A program made the translations under genes and the position numbers. From Hafnia psychrotolerans (GTDB lineage: Bacteria; Pseudomonadota; Gammaproteobacteria; Enterobacterales; Enterobacteriaceae), in the NCBI RefSeq assembly GCF_014639435.1, contig NZ_BMFZ01000008.1, positions 124,001-188,000 of the forward strand: a DNA stretch of 64,000 nt, written 5' to 3'. Positions 27,225 to 37,837 of the stretch are shown one piece after another (position 1 is the first letter of the stretch; each line of letters starts with the position of its first letter). Below the pieces are notes generated by a model, which saw only the letters and a list, made by a program, of their open reading frames with translations, was not told the DNA's origin and made no database searches.

Positions 27225-28145
27225 ATGGCTGGAACCAGCCTCCTGGCATTGATCGATGATATCGCATCGATTCTTGATGATGTAGCCGCCATGAGCAAAG
27301 TGGCGGCCAAGAAAACCGCCAGCGTTTTGGGTGACGATCTGGCTCTTAATGCGCAACAAGTCAGCGGAGTGAAAGCCGATCGTGAATTACCGATCGTCTG
27401 GTCTGTCGCTAAAGGCTCGTTAATTAATAAAGCTATTTTAGTGCCGCTGGCACTGTTGATCAGCGCCTTTGCATCGTGGGCAATCACACCGTTGTTGATG
27501 ATCGGTGGCGCTTATTTATGTTACGAAGGCTTCGAGAAGGTTGCACATAAGCTATTGCATGGCAAAGAACAAGCTCATGAAAAACCCGAGGCCTCGCCCG
27601 AAGTGAAATCCGCCGGGGACATCGCTAAAGTCGAAAAAGAGAAAATTAAAGGCGCGGTGCGTACCGATTTTATTCTTTCTGCTGAGATCATCGTGATTTC
27701 TCTCGGCACCGTGGCCGCCGCGCCATTTCTGAGCCAAGTGACCGTCATGGTATTGATTGCTGTGGTGATGACCCTCGGGGTATACGGGCTGGTTGCAGCG
27801 ATAGTCAAAATTGACGATGCCGGTTTATATCTGAGCAAATTGAACGGCGAAAGCGGCTTTATGCAGGCGGTACGAAAATTTGGCGAGCTGATCGTCAATG
27901 CTGCGCCATGGTTAATGAAAACGCTGTCCGTGGTCGGTACATTTGCGATGTTTTTGGTCGGTGGCAGCATTATCAGCCACGGTCTGCCGTTTATGCATAG
28001 CCTGATCGAAGTACTTAATCATGGACATCAGGGGTTGGTTAACACGCTGATCACCGGTGTTACCGATCTGGTGGTTGGCCTGATTGTCGGCGCACTGGTG
28101 CTGGCAGTGGTGATGCTCGGCCAGAAGATCTTCGGTAAAAAATAG
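27225..28145 (+). CDS. yedI: DUF808 inner-membrane protein YedI
   Basis: 306-residue integral membrane protein matching E. coli YedI. The N-terminus [21 protein letters not shown] and the tract [18 protein letters not shown] are conserved in DUF808. About six hydrophobic segments follow (for example residues 70-95, 150-195, 230-255, 280-300), with a charged loop rich in Lys/Glu near 115-145. Its role is unknown. AAGGAAG precedes the ATG. Confidence 0.9.
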   Translation: MAGTSLLALIDDIASILDDVAAMSKVAAKKTASVLGDDLALNAQQVSGVKADRELPIVWSVAKGSLINKAILVPLALLISAFASWAITPLLMIGGAYLCYEGFEKVAHKLLHGKEQAHEKPEASPEVKSAGDIAKVEKEKIKGAVRTDFILSAEIIVISLGTVAAAPFLSQVTVMVLIAVVMTLGVYGLVAAIVKIDDAGLYLSKLNGESGFMQAVRKFGELIVNAAPWLMKTLSVVGTFAMFLVGGSIISHGLPFMHSLIEVLNHGHQGLVNTLITGVTDLVVGLIVGALVLAVVMLGQKIFGKK

Positions 28146-28153
28146 TGGCGACA

Positions 28154-28182
28154 GGGCGCAGCATTGATTCAACGCTGCGCCC
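28154..28182. terminator. GC-rich hairpin between yedI and yafE
   Basis: GGGCGCAGC (28154-28162) pairs with GCTGCGCCC (28174-28182) over an 11-base loop between two convergent genes. It lacks a clean U-tract, so termination strength is uncertain. Confidence 0.5.
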
Positions 28183-28193
28183 CGGACGCGCCT

Positions 28194-28964
28194 TTAGGGT
28201 TTATTGGCCACAATCATCGCCAGATCGGCAGTAAAGGAGCCATCTGGCTGGATGTCAAAATGCTGAACCACATCATCCGGCATGACTTTTTGCAGTTCAC
28301 GTATCGCCCCCACAAAGTGTTCCGGGGTGCGCATTCTCGCCACCCAACTGCTGAACTCCAGTACCAGGCGTCCGCGGGTCAGCGTCTCTATCACTAACCC
28401 TGCCTCGGTGAATAAACTCAGCCACTGACCCGGCGCATAATTGTGAACGTGCGAAGTATCGCGCAGCTTCTCCACCGTTTGGAGATAAATATCCAGCAGC
28501 GGATGGCCGGGCGATGCCACATCCATCATGATGATTTTTCCACTCGGCTTCAGCACGCGGCGGGCTTCGCGCAGCGCCTGACCGACATCATGCCAGTGAT
28601 GTGCCGAATAGCGGCTGATGATCACATCAGCACTGTTGGCAGCAAATGGCAGCGATTCCGCGACACCTTGTTGCACCTCGATATTATTCAGGCCTTTGTC
28701 TTTTGCCGTCTGCATCACCACGTCGAGCATCTGCGAAGACAAATCATAGGCGATCACTTTGTTCACCACCGATGCGGCGACAAAACTGGCATGACCCGCG
28801 CCGCAGCCTAAATCGATCACCAACGCATCAGGATGGGGTTGCAGCAGCATCGCCAACTGTTGTAAATCCTCTCCCTGAGAATGCACGGTGCTGGTCAGGT
28901 AGTCCTGCGCCTGAGAACCGAATTGCTTATCTACCGCCTGGCGGTGACTGTTTTTGCTCATCAT
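28194..28964 (-). CDS. yafE: Class I SAM-dependent methyltransferase YafE
   Basis: 256 residues matching E. coli YafE throughout: KQFGSQAQDYLTSTVHSQG at the start, SAM-binding VIDLGCGAGHASFVAA (about residues 49-64), acidic IAYDLSSQM, SRYSAHHWHDVGQALREA, and EFSSWVARMRTPE. The UbiE/BioC-like fold suggests a small-molecule substrate, unknown. GGGGA lies before the first of two ATGs. It is divergent from an MmyB-type regulator gene, which may control it. Confidence 0.88.
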   Translation of the reverse strand: MMSKNSHRQAVDKQFGSQAQDYLTSTVHSQGEDLQQLAMLLQPHPDALVIDLGCGAGHASFVAASVVNKVIAYDLSSQMLDVVMQTAKDKGLNNIEVQQGVAESLPFAANSADVIISRYSAHHWHDVGQALREARRVLKPSGKIIMMDVASPGHPLLDIYLQTVEKLRDTSHVHNYAPGQWLSLFTEAGLVIETLTRGRLVLEFSSWVARMRTPEHFVGAIRELQKVMPDDVVQHFDIQPDGSFTADLAMIVANKP

Positions 28965-29059
28965 AATTTATCCCCGTCATATTGTTATTTTTTGGCCGGG
29001 CAGGGTTGCCCGCGAAGCCACTATAACCACGCCCCTATACGGGTACAATATGAGCAATT

Positions 29060-29069
29060 ATACTAGTAT
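29060..29069. promoter_or_regulatory. Palindrome in the yafE/regulator divergent region
   Basis: ATACTAGTAT is a perfect 10-bp palindrome inside an AT-rich stretch, about 32 bases before the regulator start and 96 before yafE. Possible operator for the regulator. Confidence 0.3.
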
Positions 29070-29101
29070 TAATACCACCCTTCTGACGCGTTATAAGGCC
29101 T

Positions 29102-29893
29102 ATGAATAACAACAGTGACTCTCTGAATGGCCCTAAAGCCCTTGGCGCTTTTTTACGCGCCCATCGCGAACGAACGCCGCCACAGGCTGTGGGGTTGCCA
29201 ACCTCGCCGCGTCGTCGTACCAGCGGATTGCGCCGCGAGGAGCTCGCGCAAATCAGCGGTATCAGCACAACCTGGTACACCTGGATCGAGCAAGGGCGCG
29301 ATGTATCAATATCCGCCGCAACACTAGACCGGCTGGCGATAGCGCTGCATATGCAAGTCGCTGCCAGGGAATACTTGTTCAGCCTTGCCGGCGTGAAAGA
29401 CCCGCTGGCACGCCCGGCGGACAACGACATGGATAAGGCAGTGGGTGACTGTGTTCATCAACTCGCCTGCCCCAGCTATCTCCTGGACAGCGCCTGGAAT
29501 GTGTTGGCATGGAACTCACCGGCGGAGCAGCTTTTTGCGGGCTGGCTGGGGGTCGATCCGCAACCTAATCTGCTACGATTTATGTTCCTGCATCCATTAG
29601 CGACACGTTTAGTGATCAACTGGTCACAGCGGGCAAAACGCGTAGTGGCTGAATTTCGCGCTGAGACCGGACACTATGCCCACTCAGATATCATCCGCCA
29701 GTGGGTGATGACATTATGTAATGAAAGTGAAGCGTTTAATCTATGGTGGACACAACAAGAGGTGCTAGGCCGTGAAGGGGGAGAGCGGCGCTTCCAACAT
29801 CCGATACGCGGTGAAATTGCCTACCGTCAGCAAACCTTTTCCCCCGCAGGCCATGCTGAGTTCAAACTGGTGATGCTGGTTGAACAGGTCTAA
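29102..29893 (+). CDS. XRE-type regulator with MmyB-like ligand-binding domain
   Basis: 263 residues. The N-terminal helix-turn-helix (about 12-95) includes LGAFLRAHRERTPP, RRRTSGLRREELAQISGIS and the signature TWYTWIEQGRD. The C-terminal MmyB domain (about 105-260) is a PAS-like ligand pocket, with YLLDSAWNVLAWN and HPIRGEIAYRQQTFSPAG as its markers. Such regulators are commonly encoded beside one oxidoreductase or methyltransferase that they control; here the divergent neighbour is yafE. The effector is unknown. Confidence 0.85.
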   Translation: MNNNSDSLNGPKALGAFLRAHRERTPPQAVGLPTSPRRRTSGLRREELAQISGISTTWYTWIEQGRDVSISAATLDRLAIALHMQVAAREYLFSLAGVKDPLARPADNDMDKAVGDCVHQLACPSYLLDSAWNVLAWNSPAEQLFAGWLGVDPQPNLLRFMFLHPLATRLVINWSQRAKRVVAEFRAETGHYAHSDIIRQWVMTLCNESEAFNLWWTQQEVLGREGGERRFQHPIRGEIAYRQQTFSPAGHAEFKLVMLVEQV

Positions 29894-29976
29894 TTGACAG
29901 CCAACCAGCAGATGTGTGAGGCTGAATTGGCGATCAAAATGAAGATGTGTTTAACGCAGATGATCAGGACATTATG

Positions 29977-30531
29977 ATGATAATTCGTCAGCTGTATCAG
30001 GACAGTCATACCGAAATCCGCATCGCGACTGAATCAGAAGCTGCACTGCATTTAGAGGCGATCCAGGCCTCGGTGGCAGAGATCGGCGCGTGGGAAAGCT
30101 GGTGCAACGATCGCTATCAGCTCGAAGACAGCCGCAAATATCTGATCGACTCAGAGCAAAAGCGCCATCGTGGCGTCGAATTCAATTTTTGCCTGTTTGA
30201 TCGGGCCAGCGGCCAACTGATTGGCTCAGTCGGCGTTAACCGCATCAATCAGGAGTATAAGTTCGCCAACATCGGTTACTGGATCCGTACCGGTTTCACT
30301 GGCCGCTCGCTGGCGCCACTGGCTGTCCACGCGGCGGCACGCTTTGCATTCGACGAACTGGCCCTGACCCGCCTGGAGATTGTCGCGATGGAAGGCAATC
30401 ACCGCAGTTGCCGCGTGGCTGAAAAAGCCGGTGCCGTAGCCGAAGGTCTTCACCGCAACCGCCTTTATTATCGCGGAAAGCCCAAAAACGCCTGGGTTTA
30501 CTCACTCATTCCAGACGATTTATCGGCCTGA
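29977..30531 (+). CDS. GNAT acetyltransferase (RimJ/RimL type)
   Basis: 184-residue N-acetyltransferase of the GNAT fold. It has IRIATESEAALHLEAIQ at the N-terminus, an IGSVGVNRIN strand, NIGYWIRTGFTGRSLAPLAV (the acetyl-CoA loop, here GFTGRSLA in place of the more usual G-x-G-x-G/A) and LTRLEIVAMEGNHRSCRVAEKAGAVAEG, the classic RimJ/RimL C-terminal motif. The target could be a ribosomal protein N-terminus or a small molecule. AGGA lies 7 bases before the ATG at 29977; ATG 29974 and GTG 29947 are in-frame alternatives. Confidence 0.8.
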   Translation: MIIRQLYQDSHTEIRIATESEAALHLEAIQASVAEIGAWESWCNDRYQLEDSRKYLIDSEQKRHRGVEFNFCLFDRASGQLIGSVGVNRINQEYKFANIGYWIRTGFTGRSLAPLAVHAAARFAFDELALTRLEIVAMEGNHRSCRVAEKAGAVAEGLHRNRLYYRGKPKNAWVYSLIPDDLSA

Positions 30532-30584
30532 CTGCGGGATCAGTTTTAACCACGACCCTACACAATCTGAATAAGGCACTGAAC

Positions 30585-31430
30585 ATGACCTCTTCTGTAC
30601 ACATTGTCTCCACCGACTGGCTGGCAAAAAACCTTAACTCGCCTGACGTCGTCATCATTGACTGTCGCAAATCAAAACCGGGTATCACTCCGCCAATAGA
30701 TTTTCACAGCAAATACAGTGAAGCGCACATCCCTGGCGCGATTTATGTTGAAGTCGACAGCATTTCAGATTGCAGCACCGGCTTGCCGCATATGATGCCA
30801 ACCGCTGAAGAATTCTCCGCATCAATGGGCCGCCTCGGTATCGCTGACACACAAACTATCATTCTTTATGACGAAGGCGATTTATTCTCCGCACCGCGCG
30901 TCTGGTGGATGCTCACCAGCTTTGGTGCCAAAACAGTTCGTGTGCTGGACGGTGGATTTAATGCCTGGAAAGCGGAAGGACACCCGACGCAGAGTGGCGA
31001 CATTGCCCGTGTGCCAAGCACCTTCAATGCCAGACTGGTCCGTCCGGTGGTGGTAACGTCCAGGCAGGTACTAGACTCTTTAGGCACAGTGCAAATCATT
31101 GATGCGCGCTCGCTGGGCCGTTTCAACGCTGAGCAGCCTGAACCACGTCCAGGTCTGCACGGCGGTCATATTCCTGGCAGCCTCAGCGTACCGTTCACCG
31201 AACTGACGGAAAATGGCCACCTGAAGTCACCGCAAGCATTAAAGGCGACATTCGAGAGGCTGGGCGTTGAATTGAATAAGCCGGTGATCACGACCTGTGG
31301 CTCCGGTGTCACCGCCGCAGCGCTGGCGTTCGGGTTGGACTCACTGGGTGTAGAAGAAGTGATGTTGTACGACGGTTCGTGGGCTGAGTGGGGTAATATA
31401 GACGAAGACTATCCGATCGAAACGCACTGA
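30585..31430 (+). CDS. sseA: 3-mercaptopyruvate sulfurtransferase
   Basis: 281 residues with two rhodanese domains (about 5-125 and 155-275). The active-site loop CGSGVTA, with Cys238, is the hallmark of mercaptopyruvate sulfurtransferase as opposed to thiosulfate sulfurtransferase. HIPGAIYVEVDSIS and LHGGHIPGSLSVPFTEL are family tracts. It transfers sulfur from 3-mercaptopyruvate to acceptors in the cytoplasm. It is about as close to other SseA-like proteins as to E. coli SseA, so a paralog cannot be excluded. AAGG precedes the ATG. Confidence 0.85.
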   Translation: MTSSVHIVSTDWLAKNLNSPDVVIIDCRKSKPGITPPIDFHSKYSEAHIPGAIYVEVDSISDCSTGLPHMMPTAEEFSASMGRLGIADTQTIILYDEGDLFSAPRVWWMLTSFGAKTVRVLDGGFNAWKAEGHPTQSGDIARVPSTFNARLVRPVVVTSRQVLDSLGTVQIIDARSLGRFNAEQPEPRPGLHGGHIPGSLSVPFTELTENGHLKSPQALKATFERLGVELNKPVITTCGSGVTAAALAFGLDSLGVEEVMLYDGSWAEWGNIDEDYPIETH

Positions 31431-31460
31431 AGAATACGCGGGCCTATCTACCAGAAATCC

Positions 31461-31489
31461 TTTCTGCGCAGAATCCCCTGCGCAGAAAG
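31461..31489. terminator. Hairpin between convergent sseA and agp
   Basis: TTTCTGCGCAG (31461-31471) pairs with CTGCGCAGAAA (31479-31489) over a 7-base loop. It is strong, but neither side has a good U-tract. Confidence 0.5.
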
Positions 31490-31512
31490 AAAAGAAGCAC
31501 CTAACCCACAGA

Positions 31513-32808
31513 CTAGCCTTGCAGGTCTTTATGCAGCGCCTGAGTGAATTTATCCATCGGGCAGAAACCTTGGTTATCGATTTCACAGCCTTCAATTTGC
31601 AGGGTGACGTGCTGTGGCGGATTTTTCAAACTCAGTGCGGTGTTATTGCGGATCTGTTTCGCCGTCGGATAAACATATTCAATCTTCATCAAGTCTTTAT
31701 TAGCTTTCGCATCATGCCAGCGCTGGAATACTACCGCACCGCTGATCGGCGTGCGTTCATACTGACCTGGCAAAGTGTAATCTTTGGTTTTCAGTGCTGC
31801 CAGTAAAGAAGCAATGTTGGAGTCATGTCCGACCAACAGGGCTAACCTGGCTTGTTGTGCTGACTGTTGATCTGCCGATTTCGCCTCCCCCTTATTCAGC
31901 GCCCCGGAAATGAACGTTAGCAGAGGTTTCGCCGCATTGGCCGCGATCGCAGGTGAGCCGAACAGCGTCTCATGGTAGAGGTTTTTAATGGTTTCCAGTT
32001 TCGTCCACTGCTCTGGCGTAGTGATCTGCCCCCAAGCGACCTCTTTCATCGGGAAGCCTTCATAATACTGCAGCATAAAGGCATCAGTGGCGCCCGTTGC
32101 CATACGTAAAGGCCCGGTGATACCCGGTTCTTTACCCTGACTGAGGACAACACTCGACGGTTGGGAGGCCAAATCACACTGCTTATCCTGCTTACACCGC
32201 TTGGAATTCTGATAATCCATCACTTTTTGTAGCAGCAGATAGTTCGGTTTTAAGCGCTGATTCAGGCCATCAAGGCCGTCCTTGCCCGCGTGCTGATTAA
32301 TAGACTTGAGCGCATCCGCTTTGAATTTTTCGTTCACGTCGGCAGTAATAATCGGGTTAAACACTGGATCCATTTTGCCAATTTCAACCCGATTAACCAC
32401 TCGCACATCACAGCCCAGGAATGCGCCGGTCACGAAGTGCTTCGCAGTATCAATTGTACGTGGCAGGCTGTTTGCGTAGGCAAAAACTTGCCCGCCAGTC
32501 GGACATTGCGCCGCAGGGAGTACTTGATTTTTCGCCAACCATGCACGGAAATACTGGCCCATATGTTCTTCAACTTTGCCGCCTTTAGGGGTCAGCAGCC
32601 CACCTTCTGTTTGCCATTTTGGCCAGGTGTATGGGGTCGACTCGGCCAGGACATCACCGTAGTTCACCAGTGGCGCCCTGATACCATGACGACTCATAAC
32701 CAGAACCTGTTGCAGTTCAAGGGACGTGTTGGCAGCAAAAGAAGGGGCTGACATTGGCAGCAGGCAAGCTAACGCCGTCAGTGCAAAAGCGCGATGTACA
32801 GTTTTCAC
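31513..32808 (-). CDS. agp: Glucose-1-phosphatase / histidine acid phosphatase
   Basis: 431-residue periplasmic acid phosphatase with a signal peptide (about residues 1-25, ending SFAA). The catalytic motif is RHGIRAP (residues 40-46) and the proton donor is in VGHDSNIASL. Long similarity to E. coli Agp runs through YANSLPRTIDTAKHF, GPLRMATG…, LQYYEGFPM and the C-terminus GFCPMDKF. E. coli Agp has Asn-Leu in the motif where this has the Gly-Ile of other histidine acid phosphatases, so activity on wider substrates such as phytate is possible. The start is GTG at 32808 with AGAGG 8 bases upstream. Many cysteines suggest disulfides. Confidence 0.85.
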   Translation of the reverse strand: MKTVHRAFALTALACLLPMSAPSFAANTSLELQQVLVMSRHGIRAPLVNYGDVLAESTPYTWPKWQTEGGLLTPKGGKVEEHMGQYFRAWLAKNQVLPAAQCPTGGQVFAYANSLPRTIDTAKHFVTGAFLGCDVRVVNRVEIGKMDPVFNPIITADVNEKFKADALKSINQHAGKDGLDGLNQRLKPNYLLLQKVMDYQNSKRCKQDKQCDLASQPSSVVLSQGKEPGITGPLRMATGATDAFMLQYYEGFPMKEVAWGQITTPEQWTKLETIKNLYHETLFGSPAIAANAAKPLLTFISGALNKGEAKSADQQSAQQARLALLVGHDSNIASLLAALKTKDYTLPGQYERTPISGAVVFQRWHDAKANKDLMKIEYVYPTAKQIRNNTALSLKNPPQHVTLQIEGCEIDNQGFCPMDKFTQALHKDLQG

Positions 32809-32972
32809 GTGTTAATCCTCTTAATTTTCCATGGTATAGACATCCACCGCGCCTCAATCTTTCCAACAGATTGATTCCAGCGGTGAATTTCCAGCATAGG
32901 AGAATATGTGATGGCAGAGAGGGATCAAGCTCACATCAAAACGCTAATAATGACGCTTTTATGACAGTCATG

Positions 32973-33572
32973 TCAGAACTGATAGCGCAGCCAGGCAAAA
33001 AACACATTCCCATTATTGTAGGTGCCGGGGATATACGTGGCCTGAAAACTCAGCTTGTCATAACTTATAGAAGCCAAAGGCAGCACTAAAGGGATAGGAA
33101 TATAAGAGTAATCGTCACGCGCAGTGACAGCCGCGGTGTATCCCAGTCCCAGGCGGAAATTCTTATCCTGCGCAGGTTGCCATATTTTTTCATAACCATA
33201 GCCACCGATAGGTTCCCATTTATTATGGGAGTCTTTGAAGGCCATGAAATAGAGACCGTGCCAGTCGCCATTTTCATCATAACGGGAAATGCCATATCCT
33301 CCGCCCCAAGGGCGCTCGTTATAGCTGTCCGTTTTCTTTTTGTCATAGGTCAGGCGGTTATGCCAGGTGATGACCGGTAGGTAAATATCTTTATTGGGTG
33401 AGTCATTCCATGTGGCGGAAACGTCATTTATCCACGAGTCCCACCACCCCATAAAACCGGGTCGCGCTGTTGTCTGTGCCGATAACGTACTTTCAGAACT
33501 GGCGAAAGCAGGCAAAATCCAAACACTGGATAATATCAATACCCAGGTAATATTCTTTTTTAAAATAAACAC
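32973..33572 (-). CDS. pagP: Lipid A palmitoyltransferase PagP
   Basis: 199-residue outer-membrane enzyme that moves palmitate from phospholipids to lipid A. After a signal peptide (about 1-25) and a variable N-terminal stretch, the eight-stranded barrel shows [20 protein letters not shown] with the catalytic His, [18 protein letters not shown] with the catalytic Asp-Ser, and [21 protein letters not shown] (ends in Phe, the outer-membrane sorting signal; written here in two parts [10 protein letters not shown] and [11 protein letters not shown]). The start is a GTG at 33572 with GGGAG 11 bases upstream. It lies downstream of the purL terminator. Confidence 0.9.
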   Translation of the reverse strand: MFILKKNITWVLILSSVWILPAFASSESTLSAQTTARPGFMGWWDSWINDVSATWNDSPNKDIYLPVITWHNRLTYDKKKTDSYNERPWGGGYGISRYDENGDWHGLYFMAFKDSHNKWEPIGGYGYEKIWQPAQDKNFRLGLGYTAAVTARDDYSYIPIPLVLPLASISYDKLSFQATYIPGTYNNGNVFFAWLRYQF

Positions 33573-33797
33573 TTAATATCATGCTCCCTATGTTATGGAG
33601 CTATAGTACCAATTTTCACTTAAATAAGTTTTAAAACCCTCAGAGCCAATTTGTAAGAAAATATTCAATGCTCTATTTTTTAGGAATATCCACTTACTAT
33701 CGGGAAAATGCTTAGCGTTAACATGCAAGGGAAATGAATGTTCTGATATATTGACTGGCGACTGCCTGCAACTTATATACCGTCGTCAGACAATGAT

Positions 33798-33833
33798 AAA
33801 AAAATCCGGAGCCCAACTGCACTCCGGATTTTT
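33798..33833. terminator. Terminator after purL
   Basis: AAAAATCCGGAG (33800-33811) pairs with CTCCGGATTTTT (33822-33833), with extra A residues on the left that become a U-tract on the minus strand, 16 bases after the purL stop. Confidence 0.88.
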
Positions 33834-33849
33834 ATCACTCACCCCAACA

Positions 33850-36800
33850 TCAGCCGAGCTGTTTACGCGCATTGCGGAACATGCGCATCCACGGGCTGTC
33901 TTCGCCCCACTCTTCAGGATGCCAGGAGTTACTGACGGTACGGAATACACGCTCAGGGTGAGGCATCATCACGGTCACACGACCTGATAGGTTAGTGACA
34001 GCAGTAATACCATTAGGTGAACCGTTAGGGTTAGCCGGATAGTCTTCTGTCACGCGACCGCTATTATCGACAAAACGCAGTGCGATCAGATTGGCATGTT
34101 CAAGCTGAGACAGATGCACCGCATCGCGGACTTCCACATGACCTTCACCATGTGATACCGCGATGGGCATCCGTGACCCGACCATTCCCTGCATGAGCAA
34201 CGACGGGCTGGCGGTGACTTCCACCAGGCTGAAACGTGCTTCAAAGCGGTCAGACAGGTTACGCACAAAGCGCGGCCAATGTTCTGCGCCCGGAATCAGC
34301 TCTTTCAGGTTGGACATCATCTGGCAACCATTACACACACCGAGCGCCAGCGTTTGGGGACGATGGAAAAAGTCTTCGAACTCATCGCGCACGCGATCGT
34401 TGAACAGCACTGACTTAGCCCAGCCTTCTCCCGCGCCCAATACATCACCATAAGAGAAGCCGCCGCACGCTACCAGCGAGTGGAACGCCTGCAAGTCGCG
34501 GCGACCACTCAACAAGTCACTCATATGAACATCTACCGCATCGAAGCCCGCACGATGGAAAGCGGCAGCCATTTCAAGATGGGAGTTAACGCCCTGCTCA
34601 CGCAGCACAGCGACTTTCGGGCGCACACCTTTAACAATATAAGGGGCTGCCACATCATCATCGGGAGCAAAGCTCAGTTTAACATTCAGACCCGGATCAC
34701 GATCGTGGGTCTTGGCTTCATGCTCCTGATCGGCACACTCAGGATTGTCGCGCAAACGCTGCATCTGCCAGGTGGTTTCGGCCCACCAGGTACGCAAAGT
34801 TGTACGGCTTTCGCTATACACCGGTTTGTCACCGTGAGTAATGATAAAGCGATCGCCCACGTCGACACTGCCCAGATAATGCGTACATTCAGCCAGACCA
34901 AATTTCGTCAGCGTCTGCTCGACGTCAGCACGGTCTTCGGCACGCACCTGAACAACAGCGCCCAGCTCTTCATTAAACAACGCCGCCAGCCGGTCTTTGC
35001 CTAATGCAGCAATATCAACCGTCAGGCCACAGTGACCGGCAAATGCCATCTCGGCCAGTGTCACTAACAGACCGCCATCAGAGCGGTCGTGGTAAGCCAG
35101 CAGTTTACGATCGGCAACCAGCGCCTGCATGGCGTTGAAGAAGCCGCCCAGTTGTTCTGCACTGCGTACATCTGCCGGTTTATCACCCAGTTGGCGATAG
35201 ACCTGTGCTAACGCCGTGGCGCCTAAGGCGTTGTGGCCGCAGCCGAGATCCACCAGCAGTAACGCCGTTTCTCCCTTGTCGGTTCGCAATTGCGGCGTCA
35301 CCGTGCTGCGCACATCTTCGACACGGGCAAAAGCGGTGATCACCAAAGAAAGTGGCGAGGTCATTTCACGCGCTTCGTTACCTTCCTGCCAACGCGTTTT
35401 CATCGACATAGAATCTTTGCCGACGGGAATGGTAATCCCCAGCGCAGGACAGAGTTCTTCACCGACCGCTTTGACCGCCGCGTAAAGGCCCGCATCTTCA
35501 CCCGGATGACCGGCAGCAGACATCCAGTTAGCTGACAATTTCACGCGTTTCAGGTTACCAATTTCGACCGCAGCCAGATTCGTCAGTGCTTCACCGACGG
35601 CCATACGGCCCGAGGCGGCAAAATCCAGCAAAGCGATGGGTGCACGTTCGCCCAGTGACATGGCTTCACCATGGTAGCTGTCGAGGCTGGCGGTAGTAAC
35701 CGCACAGTCAGCTACCGGGATTTGCCACGGACCGACCATCTGGTCCCGCGCAACCATACCGGTTACGGTGCGGTCACCGATAGTGATCAGGAAGGTTTTT
35801 TCCGCCACAGCAGGCAGATGCATCACGCGTTTTACTGCGTCGGTAAGCTGAATATTTTCTGCATTAAGGCTGTCACCCACCGCTTTCAGCGTAGTGACAT
35901 CGCGGGTCATCTTCGGCGTTTTACCCAGCAACACATCCAGCGGCATGTCGATCGGCTGATTGTCGAAATGACGGTCTTCCAGAGAAAGGTGCATTTCCTC
36001 GGTCGCTTCGCCGATCACGGCGTAAGGTGCGCGCTCACGTTTACAGATAGCATCAAACTCAGCCAATTGAGCAGGAGAAACTGCCAGTACGTAGCGCTCC
36101 TGCGACTCGTTACACCACACTTCCAGCGGGCTCATACCCGGCTCGTCGTTCAGAATGTCACGCAGTTGGAAGCGGCCGCCACGGTTACCGTCGCTGACCA
36201 GTTCAGGCATCGCGTTAGACAAACCGCCTGCACCTACGTCGTGAATAAACAGAATGGGGTTGGCTTCACCCCGCTCCCAGCAGCGGTCGATCACTTCCTG
36301 ACAACGACGCTCCATTTCCGGGTTATCGCGCTGTACCGAGGCGAAATCCAGATCGGCATCAGACTGACCGGAAGCCATAGAAGAAGCTGCACCGCCGCCC
36401 AGACCGATATTCATCGCCGGGCCGCCAAGCACAATCAGTTTCGCGCCAACGGTGATCTCGCCTTTTTGCACGTGATCAGCGCGGATATTGCCGATCCCCC
36501 CCGCTAGCATGATGGGTTTGTGATAACCGCGAAGCTCAGGGCCGTTGTGGCTGTTGACGTTTTCTTCGTAGGTACGGAAGTAACCTAGCAGCGCCGGGCG
36601 TCCAAATTCGTTATTGAACGCAGCACCGCCCAGCGGGCCGTCGGTCATGATCTCCAGCGCAGTGACGATACGGTCTGGCTTGCCGAAATTTTCTTCCCAC
36701 GGTTGTTCAAAACCCGGAATTCGCAGATTAGATACGGAGAAGCCCACCAGCCCGGCTTTAGGTTTAGCTCCGCGACCAGTAGCACCTTCGTCACGGATTT

Positions 36801-37740
36801 CGCCGCCTGAACCGGTTGCGGCACCCGGCCACGGAGAGATGGCGGTCGGGTGATTATGGGTTTCCACTTTCATCAGAATATGCGCCTGCTCCTGATGAAA
36901 ATCATACAGACCATCGGCCGCATTGGCGTAAAAACGCCCAACCTGCGAACCTTCCATCACGGCAGCATTGTCTTTATAAGCTGACAGAACGTGATCCGGC
37001 GTCTGCTCAAACGTGTTTTTGATCATCTTAAACAGCGATTTTGGCTGCTCCTGACCGTCGATTACCCAGTCAGCGTTGAAAATTTTATGGCGGCAGTGCT
37101 CGGAATTAGCCTGCGCAAACATATACAGCTCGATATCGGTCGGGTTGCGCCCCAGCGACGTAAAAGCGTCCATCAGATAATCGATTTCATCCTGCGCCAG
37201 TGCCAGGCCCAGTTTATTATTGGCGGCTTCCAGCGCGCTACGGCCTTCGCCGTGAATATCAACCGACTGAACGGGTGCAGGTTGATGGTGGGCAAACAGT
37301 GCCTGAGCCTCTTCCATGTGGTCGAACAGGGTTTCCATCATGCGGTCATGCAGCAATCCGCCTAACTGCGCCCACTGCTCGTCAGTCAGCGTTGGGGCCA
37401 GAATGTAAAACGCCAGACCACGTTCCAGACGTAACACCTGAGATAACCCGCAGTTATGTGCAATATCTGTCGCTTTAGAAGACCAGGGGGAGATCGTGCC
37501 TGGACGTGGAGTCACCAGCAATAAGCGACCTTCGGGAGCGTGTTCAGCAAGTGAAGGACCGTATTTAAGAAGTCGTCCTAATTTGGTTTTTTCATCCAGG
37601 CTCAGCGGAGCGCTGACGTCGGCAAAGTGTACATATTCTGCGTAAATATCACTGACCGGAAGGTGGGCATCCTGACAGCGGGACAATAATTTGCTAATGC
37701 GAAAAGCCGACAAAGCGGGCGAACCACGCAGTATTTCCAT
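33850..37740 (-). CDS. purL: Phosphoribosylformylglycinamidine synthase (FGAR amidotransferase)
   Basis: Large single-chain PurL of 1296 residues that makes FGAM from FGAR, glutamine and ATP in purine synthesis. The ATPase/synthase part has [20 protein letters not shown] and [14 protein letters not shown]; the C-terminal glutaminase domain (about 1035-1296) has the nucleophile in LGVCNGCQM and ends AVSHGEG…PHPERVFR. Near-identical to E. coli PurL (1295). I use the ATG at 37740 ([11 protein letters not shown]); a GAGAGA site lies 9 bases upstream, and the frame continues to 37776 without homology. A PurR box lies upstream. Confidence 0.97.
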   Translation of the reverse strand: MEILRGSPALSAFRISKLLSRCQDAHLPVSDIYAEYVHFADVSAPLSLDEKTKLGRLLKYGPSLAEHAPEGRLLLVTPRPGTISPWSSKATDIAHNCGLSQVLRLERGLAFYILAPTLTDEQWAQLGGLLHDRMMETLFDHMEEAQALFAHHQPAPVQSVDIHGEGRSALEAANNKLGLALAQDEIDYLMDAFTSLGRNPTDIELYMFAQANSEHCRHKIFNADWVIDGQEQPKSLFKMIKNTFEQTPDHVLSAYKDNAAVMEGSQVGRFYANAADGLYDFHQEQAHILMKVETHNHPTAISPWPGAATGSGGEIRDEGATGRGAKPKAGLVGFSVSNLRIPGFEQPWEENFGKPDRIVTALEIMTDGPLGGAAFNNEFGRPALLGYFRTYEENVNSHNGPELRGYHKPIMLAGGIGNIRADHVQKGEITVGAKLIVLGGPAMNIGLGGGAASSMASGQSDADLDFASVQRDNPEMERRCQEVIDRCWERGEANPILFIHDVGAGGLSNAMPELVSDGNRGGRFQLRDILNDEPGMSPLEVWCNESQERYVLAVSPAQLAEFDAICKRERAPYAVIGEATEEMHLSLEDRHFDNQPIDMPLDVLLGKTPKMTRDVTTLKAVGDSLNAENIQLTDAVKRVMHLPAVAEKTFLITIGDRTVTGMVARDQMVGPWQIPVADCAVTTASLDSYHGEAMSLGERAPIALLDFAASGRMAVGEALTNLAAVEIGNLKRVKLSANWMSAAGHPGEDAGLYAAVKAVGEELCPALGITIPVGKDSMSMKTRWQEGNEAREMTSPLSLVITAFARVEDVRSTVTPQLRTDKGETALLLVDLGCGHNALGATALAQVYRQLGDKPADVRSAEQLGGFFNAMQALVADRKLLAYHDRSDGGLLVTLAEMAFAGHCGLTVDIAALGKDRLAALFNEELGAVVQVRAEDRADVEQTLTKFGLAECTHYLGSVDVGDRFIITHGDKPVYSESRTTLRTWWAETTWQMQRLRDNPECADQEHEAKTHDRDPGLNVKLSFAPDDDVAAPYIVKGVRPKVAVLREQGVNSHLEMAAAFHRAGFDAVDVHMSDLLSGRRDLQAFHSLVACGGFSYGDVLGAGEGWAKSVLFNDRVRDEFEDFFHRPQTLALGVCNGCQMMSNLKELIPGAEHWPRFVRNLSDRFEARFSLVEVTASPSLLMQGMVGSRMPIAVSHGEGHVEVRDAVHLSQLEHANLIALRFVDNSGRVTEDYPANPNGSPNGITAVTNLSGRVTVMMPHPERVFRTVSNSWHPEEWGEDSPWMRMFRNARKQLG

Positions 37741-37837
37741 AATCACAGATCTCTCGTCTTCGAAGCGACTGATCACAGTGCTTCATTGGGCGCAACAGGG
37801 GGGAAACGCCGGCTATTATAAAGAAAGCCTGAGCGCG

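Noticed and set aside
33573-33760. PhoP box for pagP
   Set aside because: GGTTTT and TATTTA occur but with a 6-base gap and mismatches; the match is too weak in an AT-rich region.
33573-33849. glmY small RNA downstream of purL, as in E. coli
   Set aside because: No resembling sequence or sigma-54 promoter seen; pagP occupies the position and synteny is broken.
35671-36507. 278-codon plus-strand open frame
   Set aside because: Antisense to the conserved core of purL; composition is that of a shadow frame.
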